Shown: positions 43,300 to 52,061 of the stretch, piece after piece | How the letters are laid out: each line of letters starts with the position of its first letter | Numbering within the stretch: position 1 is the stretch's first letter | Assembly (NCBI GenBank): GCA_965227645.1 | Contig: OZ245773.1 | Location: forward strand, 4,898,001-4,962,000 | Source of the DNA: Flavimaribacter sp024343425 | GTDB lineage: Bacteria; Pseudomonadota; Alphaproteobacteria; Rhizobiales; Rhizobiaceae | Length of the DNA: 64,000 nt | Direction of reading: 5' to 3' | Notes under the pieces: generated by a model | What the model was told of the DNA's origin: nothing | The model's database searches: none | Seen by the model: the letters and a program-made list of their open reading frames with translations, nothing else | Made by a program: the position numbers and the translations under genes

Positions 43300-43959
43300 T
43301 CAGTGATCCGGGCGAATGAAATCACCCGTTTTCCAGTCCATGACCCAGAGTTCGCCTGTCGAAATATCGAACCAGGCGCCGTGGATGCGGAGTTTCTTCT
43401 GCTCTTCCAGTATGCTGATGCAGGGGAAACTGCGCAGATTTTCTATGGAGTGGCGAATGGAAATGCGCTCAAGGGCCGTTTGACGCTCCGCCGAAGTCAA
43501 CAGCGAGCTGTTCTGCAGCTCGGCGGCCACCGGCTTGAGCAATCCCATCCAGCGACCGATGAAGTCGCCGGGCGACAGAGGTTTCAGGCCCGGATCGAGG
43601 GCTGCCGAAATGCCGCCGCAACGGCCGTGTCCCATGACGACGATATCGCGAATACGAAGCGACTGTACGGCAAACTCCAGCGCAGCAGATGTTGAATGAT
43701 ACTCGCCATCCGGCGCATAGGGAGGAACAAGGTTGGCGACGTTGCGCACCACGAACAGTTCGCCCGGACCAGCATTGAAAACGGTTTCTGGAGCCGCGCG
43801 TGAATCGCAACAGGCGACGATCAGCGTATGCGGCTTCTGACCGGCTTCAGCGAGTTCGCGATAGCGATCACGTTCGTCAGCATAGCGCCCCTGCATAAAA
43901 CGCTGGTATCCGTCCAGAAGCTTGTCTGGAAATGTCTGCGTGGCGTCCGTCTGTGTCAT
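43300..43959 (-). CDS. Beta-class carbonic anhydrase
   Basis: A 219-aa zinc enzyme interconverting CO2 and bicarbonate. Zinc ligands are the Cys of VACCDSRAAPE and the His/Cys of GHGRCGG, with the Asp-Arg dyad in CDSR. The start is uncertain: the ATG at 43959 is preferred for its codon, but a GTG at 43974 with AGGAAA close by is possible. It lies 26 bases after pdxY (12 with the GTG), convergent with the transglycosylase gene. Confidence 0.92.
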   Translation of the reverse strand: MTQTDATQTFPDKLLDGYQRFMQGRYADERDRYRELAEAGQKPHTLIVACCDSRAAPETVFNAGPGELFVVRNVANLVPPYAPDGEYHSTSAALEFAVQSLRIRDIVVMGHGRCGGISAALDPGLKPLSPGDFIGRWMGLLKPVAAELQNSSLLTSAERQTALERISIRHSIENLRSFPCISILEEQKKLRIHGAWFDISTGELWVMDWKTGDFIRPDH

Positions 43960-43985
43960 ATTATGCGTGATCACTTTCCTGGAGG

Positions 43986-44873
43986 TCAGCTTGCCGCCTG
44001 GGGGGTCATGACGCGGCGCATATGCACCATTGCGAAAGGCCTCACAAGGCTGGAAACGTCTTTTTCAAGGGTAAGTTCATCGGCGCCGCGCTTAACGGTG
44101 CGCGCCAGTATCTCGAAAACCGTCGCCGTCGCGTTTTGTAATGCTTTTTCATCGGCTTCGCCATCAAGGATACGGGACAGAAAAGCCGCCGCAAGAAGAT
44201 CGCCAAGCCCATTCGGGGGGTTGGGAATCTCGCGGTGTTCCGCAAGCCACGCGCGGTCGTCGCGAAGCAGAAGATTGCCGATGCTGCCGGCCATCATGGG
44301 AATCGCCGACGTGGTCAGAACCCGTTCGGGTCCCAGCGTCGCGGCGGCGGTGACGATGTCTTTGTTGCTGGTGATTTCAAAATCCGTGAGCCAGCCGAGT
44401 TCGAACCGGTTTGGCGTCGCGATCGAGGCGATCGGCAGCAATGTGTCGCGAATGGCGCAGGCGATGTCATCGGCAACGTACAGACCGCCCCGGTCGCCGA
44501 TGACCGGATCGCAGAGATAGAGCGCGTCAGGATTGAGTTTGCGGATTTCTGAAACCAGGCGGGCGACGCCGTCCGCCTGGTCGCGATGTCCGAGATAGCC
44601 GGACAGGACGGCGCCGATTTCGCCCAGCCATGGCGCGCGGCACAGATCATCGACGATTGCTGAAAAATCCGAAACAGGCAGCATAGAGCGGGTCGACGGA
44701 GAATGGCCAGGATGCCAGGGAAGCACGACAGTCGGCAGCGCCCAGACTGCGTGGCCAAGTGACTCGAGAGCGAAAACCGCCGCCCGATTACCGACGGAAC
44801 CACGCACCACATGGCTGGAAATGACCAGCACAGCTGGCCGGTCGGCGTGCAGCCTGTCTGCGTTAATTGTCAT
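43986..44873 (-). CDS. pdxY: Pyridoxal kinase
   Basis: A 295-aa ribokinase-fold kinase that salvages pyridoxal to pyridoxal 5'-phosphate. LVISSHVVRGSVGNRAAVFALESLG is the family N-terminal signature, DPVIGDRGGLYV and ATPNRFELGWLT follow, and the anion-hole/catalytic aspartate is in NGLGDLLAAAFL, where GTGD is commoner. It overlaps the small membrane-protein gene by four bases. Confidence 0.93.
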   Translation of the reverse strand: MTINADRLHADRPAVLVISSHVVRGSVGNRAAVFALESLGHAVWALPTVVLPWHPGHSPSTRSMLPVSDFSAIVDDLCRAPWLGEIGAVLSGYLGHRDQADGVARLVSEIRKLNPDALYLCDPVIGDRGGLYVADDIACAIRDTLLPIASIATPNRFELGWLTDFEITSNKDIVTAAATLGPERVLTTSAIPMMAGSIGNLLLRDDRAWLAEHREIPNPPNGLGDLLAAAFLSRILDGEADEKALQNATATVFEILARTVKRGADELTLEKDVSSLVRPFAMVHMRRVMTPQAAS

Positions 44874-45121
44874 CCGTTCTGCCCGAAGAAATTGAAAAGC
44901 CAGATCGCGAGAGCGATAAATACCACGACTGCAAGCCAGCGGCCAATCCGCGTGCCCCAGACTTCGATCGGGTCCGTCTGATCCGCGTCCGACGCAGTGA
45001 AATGGCCTCGGACTGATTTCGTCTTCGATTCGAGCTTCGGCGCATTGAGCAGACCGCCTTCGTCTCGAAGCTTGTCGAGGTCGCGCCGCGCCTTCTTCGA
45101 AAAATCGTCCTTGTCAGCCAT
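44870..45121 (-). CDS. Small single-pass membrane protein, function unknown
   Basis: An 83-aa protein with a charged N-terminal half (KKARRDLDKLRDEGG) and one C-terminal transmembrane segment (about residues 63-79, WLAVVVFIALAIWLFNFF). I do not recognise the family. Its stop overlaps the pdxY start by four bases and it follows the AhpD-like gene by 14 bases, so it belongs to the leftward ahpD-like/pdxY/carbonic anhydrase run. Confidence 0.72.
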   Translation of the reverse strand: MADKDDFSKKARRDLDKLRDEGGLLNAPKLESKTKSVRGHFTASDADQTDPIEVWGTRIGRWLAVVVFIALAIWLFNFFGQNG

Positions 45122-45135
45122 AGAGGCTTCCCTTG

Positions 45136-45711
45136 TCAGTTCTGGCGAGCCATCGCGTGATACTCGTCATTCGGCCGCATGTCAGTCGCTGCGGCCATGC
45201 GGTTCGACATATTGAAGAATGACGCAGTCGCTGCAATATCCCAGATATCCCTTTCAGAAAAGCCGGCGCTGCGAAGATCGGCGCGATCCTGCTCCTCGAT
45301 ACAATCGGGTGATTGTGTCAGCTTGACTGCAAAATCGAGCATCGCCTTCTGTCGTGGATCGAGATCGGCCGCCCGATAGTTCATCACCATCTGTTCGCCC
45401 AGGACCGGATCGCCGGACAGGCTCCGAACTGCTGCTCCGTGGGCCGTAAGACAATAATAGCAGTGGTTCGTCGATGAAACGGCGACTGCGATCATCTCAC
45501 GCTCAAGCTTGGTGAGACCGGATTTCCCGAGCATGAGATCGTTGTAGAAGTCGGTGAACGCCCGCAATTTGGTTTCGTCAAACGCATAGGCAAGCAGGAC
45601 ATTGGGTATGAGGCCGAGCTTCTCCGTGCATTTGTCGAAATAGGCTTTTGTTTCATCGCTGAGCTCTTCCGCCGGCGGCAGGTCGAGTGCTGTTACCCGT
45701 TCTTTTCCCAT
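45136..45711 (-). CDS. Peroxidase-related, AhpD/CMD-fold enzyme
   Basis: A 191-aa protein of the alkylhydroperoxidase-like family. The active-site pattern E71...C84-YY-C87-LTAH91 in REMIAVAVSSTNHCYYCLTAHG is intact, so a thiol peroxidase-type activity is plausible. The ATG at 45711 is used; the frame's longer N-terminus (to 45942) overlaps divergent gdhB and is not family-like. It starts the leftward run toward pdxY. Confidence 0.88.
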   Translation of the reverse strand: MGKERVTALDLPPAEELSDETKAYFDKCTEKLGLIPNVLLAYAFDETKLRAFTDFYNDLMLGKSGLTKLEREMIAVAVSSTNHCYYCLTAHGAAVRSLSGDPVLGEQMVMNYRAADLDPRQKAMLDFAVKLTQSPDCIEEQDRADLRSAGFSERDIWDIAATASFFNMSNRMAAATDMRPNDEYHAMARQN

Positions 45712-45848
45712 AATAATTGTCCTCCGGTCTGCTCTTTCCGTTGCCTTCGGGCTTGCTTCCAAAAAGGAGTCGCCAGCCGTCACAGTTCTGATACCATCAT
45801 GACAAATATTCAAAATGGCGAAGAAATCGCAAGAGTGGGGAGACGGAA

Positions 45849-48800
45849 ATGGGCGTACGCAGCCATCCCAGGCGCGACAGGCAGATCGAAAAAATCGCAG
45901 GCATTCTGAAGAAGCAGGACGAAGCCTACCTCGATCCCTCAATCCTCTTTGGTATGGTCAGCGCCGATGACGTTCTCGCCTTCCGCCCGGAAGCTCTGGC
46001 TGCGGCGTCGATCGACGCCTGGCGGAATCTCCAGGCCTGGGACGGCGTTAAAGCCCGGGTGGTTGTCGAGCATATCAGCGACGTCGAGATGGGCGGCGCG
46101 CCGCTGACGGTGGTGACGATTATCGACCGTAACATGCCGTTTCTCTATGATTCTGTGATGGGCGAAATATCTGCGTCGCATCGCGATCTGCGACTTGCCG
46201 CCCATCCGATCGTACTTATCGGTCGGACGAAAGATGGCGCGATCGAAGAGACTCGACTGTTCAGCGCGGTGGACCAGGGCGCGCTGGAAAAGGTCAGCAT
46301 CATCCAGATTCACCTGCACCCGCTGTCTGATGCGGCGCGGGAAGAGCTCGGCGACGCGCTGAAATCGGTGCTGGATCAGGTGCACCGCGCCAATTCCGAC
46401 TGGCGCGCAATGCTCACCAAGCTCGATTCCGTGATTACGTCGCTGGAGACAAGCAAAACCAGCCACGATCCGGACGTCAAGAAGGAAAATCTCGCCTTTC
46501 TGGAGTGGTTGCGGGACGACAATTTCACATTCCTTGGCATGCGCGAATACGTCTATAGCGGCTCCGGCAGCAAGGCGACGGTGGAGCGCGCGGCTCAGGA
46601 AGGCATCGGTATACTTTCAGATCCGGACGTCAGGGTTTTACGCCGTGGCACCGATCACCTCACCACAACGCCGGAACTGCTTGCCTTCATGCAGGGCGCC
46701 GACATGCTGATCGTCACCAAGGCGAATGTCCGGTCGCTTGTGCATCGGCGCGCCTACATGGATTACGTCGGGGTCAAACGCTACGACGAGAAAGGCCAGG
46801 TCATCGGCGAAATGCGGATCGTAGGGCTGTTCACCTCGAGCGCCTATACGCGATCCGTCACGCGCATTCCGCTGCTTCGATCCAAGGTCAATGAAGTGAT
46901 TTCCAGTTTCGGCTTTGATCCGGAGGGTCATTCCGGAAAAGCCCTGCTGAACGTGCTTGAAAGCTATCCGCGCGACGAGCTGTTCCAGATCGACGTGCCG
47001 ATGCTGGCGGGGTTCTGCGAGCAGGTGCTGGAGCTGAACGACCGGCCGCGTGTTCGCGTTCTGCCGCGCATCGACCGCTTTGACCGCTTTGTGTCGGTCA
47101 TTCTCTACGTGCCCCGTGACCAGTATGATTCCGATGCGCGTGTGCGCATTGCAGCCTATCTGAAGGACGCCTTCAACGCGCACCTGTCGGCTTTCTATCC
47201 AGCCTTTCCCGAAGGGTCGGTCGCGCGCGTGCATTTCATTTTCGGCCGCGCCGGCGGCAAGACGCCGCGCGTTCCGCAGGAGGTGCTCGAAGAGAATGTG
47301 CGCATGATCGTAACGCGCTGGGAAGACCGTTTTCTGGCATTAGCTGGTCCCGACGGTCTCGCGTTGCATACATCGGACGCCTATCGGGATTATTTCACAC
47401 CCGAAGAGGCAGTCGAAGATCTCCAAAGCTTCCTCGACTGTTTGCCGGATAATGAAATAGGCCTCGATTTCTACCAGCGCGCAGGCGAGACAAGCGACCA
47501 TCTCGGTCTGAAGATTTTCCATCTCGACGAGCCGGTGGAACTGTCCAGACGCGTTCCGATGCTCGAGAATCTCGGTTTCAACGTCATCAGCGAACAAACT
47601 TTCGAACTTTCGGTCGGCGAGGACGTCGGAGCAGTGCGAACCGTCGTGCTGCACAACATGGAACTCGTCCACAAGGACGGACAGGCCATCGACCTGCCGC
47701 GTCTTGCGAAGAAACTGGAAGACGCCTTTTTGGCGGTCTGGTCAGGCAGGGTGGATAATGACGGCTTCAATCGCCTGGTGATCAATTGCGGCATGTCCGT
47801 TCGGGAAGTGAAGGTCATGCGGACCTATGCCCGGTACCTTAGGCAAATCGGCGTTACCTATTCTCAAGGGTATATCTCGGACGCTCTCAACCGGTATCAA
47901 GACATCGCCTGCGACATCCTTGAAATGTTTGAACGGCGGTTTGCTCTGACAACGCCGGATGACGAGATGCACAAGGTCACCGAGGAGATCCGGCTTCGTA
48001 TCGACGAGGCGCTGGTCAGGGTGCCGAGCCTGGATGATGACCGGATATTGCGGCAATACGTCAATCTGATATCGGCGACCGTTCGGACCAACTACTATCA
48101 GGGCGGCGAAAACGCTTCGCCGGCTATTTTGTCTTTGAAACTGGATCCTCGCGCGATTGATGGAATGCCGGAACCAGCGCCCTATCGCGAAATTTTCGTC
48201 TATGGCGCAGAAGTCGAAGGCGTCCATTTGCGGTTCGGCCCGATCGCGCGCGGTGGTTTGCGCTGGTCGGACCGGGCGCAGGACTACCGGACCGAGGTTC
48301 TGGGGCTTGTGAAAGCGCAACAGGTCAAGAACGCAGTCATTGTGCCCGTCGGTTCCAAGGGCGGGTTCTATCCCAAGGAGTTGCCCGCTGGCGGATCGCG
48401 GGACGATGTCTTTGCCGCGGGGCGCGAAGCCTACAAGACATTCATTTCCTCGCTGCTCGACATTACCGACAATATTATCGACGGTAAGGTGACGCATCCT
48501 GAGGAAACTCGCTGTATCGATGGCGATGATCCCTATTTCGTGGTCGCAGCCGACAAGGGCACGGCCACTTTTTCCGACACGGCCAACACCATAAGCCAGG
48601 CGCATGATTTTTGGCTGGACGACGCCTTCGCCTCAGGCGGATCGGCGGGTTACGATCACAAGAAGATGGGCATCACCGCCCGCGGCGCCTGGGAGGCGGT
48701 CAAGCGGCATTTCCGGGAAATGAACATCGATATCCAGATGACGGAATTCACGGTCGCCGGCGTCGGAGACATGTCGGGAGATGTCTTCGGCAATGGCATG

Positions 48801-50636
48801 CTGCTGTCGCCGAAGATCAGGCTGGTGGCCGCCTTCGACCACCGTGACATTTTTATCGACCCGGATCCGGTCTGTTCAACATCGTTCAAGGAACGCAAAC
48901 GCGTGTTTGAGCTTGGTCGTTCGAGCTGGCAGGACTACGACCAGTCGAAGCTGTCAAAGGGCGGCATGATCGTGTCTCGTTCGCAAAAGTCGATCAAGCT
49001 GACGGACGAGGCCGCAGCCGCGATCGGTTTGACGAAGACGACGGCTACGCCGCAGGAAGTGCTGCGAGCAATCCTGAAAATGGAAATCGACCTTATGTGG
49101 TTCGGCGGTATCGGAACGTATATCAAGGAAGACGGAGAATCTGACGCCGAGGTCGGCGATCGTGGCAATGACGGCATCCGGGTCACCGCCAGCCAGGTCG
49201 GGGCCAAGGTGATAGGCGAAGGCGCCAATCTTGGCGTGACGCAGCGTGGCCGCGTCGCCTATAGCCTGAAGGGCGGGCGGTGCAATTCCGACGCCATCGA
49301 CAATTCGGCGGGCGTCAATTCGTCCGACGTCGAGGTCAACATAAAGATCGCGTTGGCCAAGGCAATGCGCGAGGGGCGGCTGGATCGCACCAATCGCGAC
49401 AAGCTGCTGACCGCAATGACAGAACAGGTCGCCGAGCTCGTGCTGCGCAACAATTATCTGCAGACGCTTGCAATCTCCATCGTCGAGCAGGACAGCGCCG
49501 AACTGACCGGAGACATGTCGCAGCTCATGAATGACCTTGAGAGCGCCGGACATCTGGACAGACAGGTCGAAACCCTTCCCGACGATCTTGAGCTTGCCGA
49601 ACGCGTAACCGCAGGAAAACCGCTGACGCGACCGGAAATCGGCGTGCTTCTGTCCTATGCCAAGATTGTTCTGTTCGACGAACTGACGGAAAGTCATTTG
49701 CCGGACAATCCCTATTTCGAATCGACGCTTGTCGACTACTTCCCGAAACGGATGCAAAAGACCCACCGGGACGACATTCTTGAACACCGACTGCGGCGCG
49801 AGATCATCTCTACAGTGCTTGCCAACGACGTAATCAATCGTGGCGGTCCCTCCTTCATCAGCCGCATGGCGGACGCCACCGGCATGCTGCCGTCGCAAAT
49901 TGTCGGCGCTTTCGTGGTGGTGCGCGACGGCCTGGGTTTGACAGAGCTCTATGACATCATCGATTCGCTCGATAACAAAACGCCCGGCGCCTACCAGAAC
50001 GAGCTTTACGGCGATCTCCGGCATATCTTCCGCATCGTGGTGCGCTGGAGCGCCAAGGCCGGCGTCGCCCAGGGGCCGCTGGCCGATATGGTTGAAGCGC
50101 TGGCGAAGGCGGTAAAGACGCTCCAGCCTGTCATGCCCGATATTCTGCCGAACTTCATGCGCCGTGAAAGACAGGCGATCTACCAGAGGGCGATTGATCA
50201 TGGCGTTCCGGAGAAGCAGGCGGCGCGGCTGTCGGAAACCGTCGGCCTGGTCAACATTCCGGACATCATGCTGGCGGCGAACCTGTCGAACGCCGGTCTT
50301 AAGGAGGCTGCGAAAATATATTTCGACGTTACCCGCGCCTATCGCATATCAAGGCTGGAAGCAGCGGCATACTCTGCAAAGGCGGGAGACTTCTACGAGG
50401 AGCTCGCAATTGGTCGCAGCCTGGACGAAATTTCCGCCGCCCGCCGCAACGTGATGAAAGCCGTGATCACCCAGTTCGGTAAGGAGGATAATCCGGTCGT
50501 CGCCTGGCAGGCGGCGGATCGGCTGCGGCGCGAACGGATACAGGCGCGCATCAACGAACTCATCGACAGTGGTGATTTCAGCATTTCGCGGCTGACGGTC
50601 GCCGCTGGAATGATGAGCGATCTGGCGGCGGAATAG
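45849..50636 (+). CDS. gdhB: NAD-specific glutamate dehydrogenase, 180-kDa class
   Basis: A 1595-aa GDH_180-type enzyme that deaminates glutamate to 2-oxoglutarate with NAD. The N-terminal 700 residues hold regulatory ACT-like domains. The catalytic core (about 720-1200) shows LRFGPIARGGLRWSDRAQDYRTEVLGLVKAQ, VPVGSKGGF with substrate lysines, and GDMSGDVFGNGMLLS of the Rossmann part, and a long helical C-terminal domain ends the protein. The length is standard for the class. ATG at 45849 is preceded by GGGGAGACGG. It is divergent from the AhpD-like gene. Confidence 0.96.
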   Translation: MGVRSHPRRDRQIEKIAGILKKQDEAYLDPSILFGMVSADDVLAFRPEALAAASIDAWRNLQAWDGVKARVVVEHISDVEMGGAPLTVVTIIDRNMPFLYDSVMGEISASHRDLRLAAHPIVLIGRTKDGAIEETRLFSAVDQGALEKVSIIQIHLHPLSDAAREELGDALKSVLDQVHRANSDWRAMLTKLDSVITSLETSKTSHDPDVKKENLAFLEWLRDDNFTFLGMREYVYSGSGSKATVERAAQEGIGILSDPDVRVLRRGTDHLTTTPELLAFMQGADMLIVTKANVRSLVHRRAYMDYVGVKRYDEKGQVIGEMRIVGLFTSSAYTRSVTRIPLLRSKVNEVISSFGFDPEGHSGKALLNVLESYPRDELFQIDVPMLAGFCEQVLELNDRPRVRVLPRIDRFDRFVSVILYVPRDQYDSDARVRIAAYLKDAFNAHLSAFYPAFPEGSVARVHFIFGRAGGKTPRVPQEVLEENVRMIVTRWEDRFLALAGPDGLALHTSDAYRDYFTPEEAVEDLQSFLDCLPDNEIGLDFYQRAGETSDHLGLKIFHLDEPVELSRRVPMLENLGFNVISEQTFELSVGEDVGAVRTVVLHNMELVHKDGQAIDLPRLAKKLEDAFLAVWSGRVDNDGFNRLVINCGMSVREVKVMRTYARYLRQIGVTYSQGYISDALNRYQDIACDILEMFERRFALTTPDDEMHKVTEEIRLRIDEALVRVPSLDDDRILRQYVNLISATVRTNYYQGGENASPAILSLKLDPRAIDGMPEPAPYREIFVYGAEVEGVHLRFGPIARGGLRWSDRAQDYRTEVLGLVKAQQVKNAVIVPVGSKGGFYPKELPAGGSRDDVFAAGREAYKTFISSLLDITDNIIDGKVTHPEETRCIDGDDPYFVVAADKGTATFSDTANTISQAHDFWLDDAFASGGSAGYDHKKMGITARGAWEAVKRHFREMNIDIQMTEFTVAGVGDMSGDVFGNGMLLSPKIRLVAAFDHRDIFIDPDPVCSTSFKERKRVFELGRSSWQDYDQSKLSKGGMIVSRSQKSIKLTDEAAAAIGLTKTTATPQEVLRAILKMEIDLMWFGGIGTYIKEDGESDAEVGDRGNDGIRVTASQVGAKVIGEGANLGVTQRGRVAYSLKGGRCNSDAIDNSAGVNSSDVEVNIKIALAKAMREGRLDRTNRDKLLTAMTEQVAELVLRNNYLQTLAISIVEQDSAELTGDMSQLMNDLESAGHLDRQVETLPDDLELAERVTAGKPLTRPEIGVLLSYAKIVLFDELTESHLPDNPYFESTLVDYFPKRMQKTHRDDILEHRLRREIISTVLANDVINRGGPSFISRMADATGMLPSQIVGAFVVVRDGLGLTELYDIIDSLDNKTPGAYQNELYGDLRHIFRIVVRWSAKAGVAQGPLADMVEALAKAVKTLQPVMPDILPNFMRRERQAIYQRAIDHGVPEKQAARLSETVGLVNIPDIMLAANLSNAGLKEAAKIYFDVTRAYRISRLEAAAYSAKAGDFYEELAIGRSLDEISAARRNVMKAVITQFGKEDNPVVAWQAADRLRRERIQARINELIDSGDFSISRLTVAAGMMSDLAAE

Positions 50637-50696
50637 GCGGGACGCGCCAGCCATGGCGGGCTGTGTTGGAAAGTGGGGCGCAAAAGGGGACGCAAA

Positions 50697-52055
50697 TTGA
50701 GTGACGCAGTACCGACGCAGCGGGTCGACCGCAAGGGCGTCTTCGGCTGGATGCTGTTCGACTGGGCGACGCAGCCATTTCACACGCTGATCATCACATT
50801 CGTGTTCGCGCCCTACGTGGTCGACGCACTGTTTACCTCAGACGTCGAAGGACAGGCCCAATGGGGAACCGCGATCACAATCGGCGGCCTGATAGTCGCC
50901 TTTATGGCGCCTGTTCTTGGCGCTGTCGCCGACAGTACGGGACGTCGCAAACCCTGGATCCTTGCGTTTTCGATACCGGCGGTAATCGGGAGCTGGATGC
51001 TCTGGTATTCGGCGCCCGGCTCCAGCAATGTTGTGTTGATCCTGACCGGTATCGTTCTCGCCTTTATCGGCTTCGAATTTGCAGCAGTTTTCAACAATGC
51101 AATGATGTCCCAATTGGTGCCTCGCGCCCGTCTGGGGAGATTATCCGGCTCCGCCTGGGCGCTTGGTTACGTGGGAGGCATCGTATCGCTGATCATCGTG
51201 CTGGGCTTCATGGCCGGGCGGCCCGATACAGGCAAGACGATGTTGGGTTTAGACCCGATTTTCGGTCTGAATCCGACGACGCACGCAGGTGATCGCGCGT
51301 CCGGACCGCTGACCGCGATCTGGTACGTGCTGTTTGTCATCCCGATGTTTCTTTTCACGCCAGACGGTGACAAGCGCACGGCCACACGCGGTGTGGTGCG
51401 GGAAGGCCTGCGCGAACTCTGGAAAACACTGAAAGCACTGCCCCGCCAGAAAAGCTATTTCAGTTTCCTGCTGTCCAGTCTGTTTTACCGTGACGGCCTC
51501 AATGCGCTCTATACGTTTGGCGGGATCTATGCTGTCGGCGTTCTCGGGCTGACGACCATTGAGCGCGGTATTTTCGGAATTCTTGCAGCCTTCACGGGCG
51601 CATTCGGAGGCTGGATCGGAGGCAAGCTGGATGACAGATATGGGCCGAAAATCGTTGTCGCCAGCGGAATATTGATGCTGTTCGTGAGTTGCCTTCTGGT
51701 CATCTCCACAGCGGAGGACCAGGCGTTTTTTATGTCTGTCTCCAACGAGGAACTGCCGACCATTCTGTTCTATGTCGCCGGCTGTCTGATCGGCGCAGGC
51801 GGCGCGGCCGCCCAGGCTGCATCCAGGACATTGCTGGTTGATCAGGTTCCCGCCGAAAAGGTGACGGAAGCTTTCGGACTGTACGCCCTGTCAGGGAAGG
51901 CAACCGCCTTTATCGGTCCCGCGCTTGTTGTTTTTGCGACAGTCGCAAGCCAGAGCCAGCGCATAGGCGTAACGCCAATACTGCTGTTGTTTGCGATCGG
52001 TCTGCTGCTCCTGCCGCGGGTCGTCAGCGCACACACAAAACCGGACGGCGCGTAG
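50697..52055 (+). CDS. MFS transporter, UMF1 (Atg22-like) family
   Basis: A 452-aa membrane protein with about twelve transmembrane segments. The N-terminal GWMLFDWATQPFHTLIITFVFAPYV and the GAVADSTGRRKPW loop after TM2 fit the UMF1/Atg22-like branch, linked with amino-acid or metabolite efflux; the substrate is unknown. The TTG at 50697 is preferred because AGGGGA lies at the right distance; a GTG at 50673 would add eight residues. It follows gdhB by 60 bases, so a role in amino-acid export is a guess. Confidence 0.88.
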   Translation: MSDAVPTQRVDRKGVFGWMLFDWATQPFHTLIITFVFAPYVVDALFTSDVEGQAQWGTAITIGGLIVAFMAPVLGAVADSTGRRKPWILAFSIPAVIGSWMLWYSAPGSSNVVLILTGIVLAFIGFEFAAVFNNAMMSQLVPRARLGRLSGSAWALGYVGGIVSLIIVLGFMAGRPDTGKTMLGLDPIFGLNPTTHAGDRASGPLTAIWYVLFVIPMFLFTPDGDKRTATRGVVREGLRELWKTLKALPRQKSYFSFLLSSLFYRDGLNALYTFGGIYAVGVLGLTTIERGIFGILAAFTGAFGGWIGGKLDDRYGPKIVVASGILMLFVSCLLVISTAEDQAFFMSVSNEELPTILFYVAGCLIGAGGAAAQAASRTLLVDQVPAEKVTEAFGLYALSGKATAFIGPALVVFATVASQSQRIGVTPILLLFAIGLLLLPRVVSAHTKPDGA

Positions 52056-52061
52056 CCGGCG

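Noticed and set aside
48954..50201. 415-aa open frame antisense to gdhB
   Set aside because: Same cause: the sense strand is unmistakable NAD-GDH, and the antisense frame has no ribosome binding site or recognisable motif.
50648..50663. Short CAGCC/GGCTG hairpin after gdhB
   Set aside because: Five pairs and no T-run; the MFS gene follows in the same direction and read-through is as likely.
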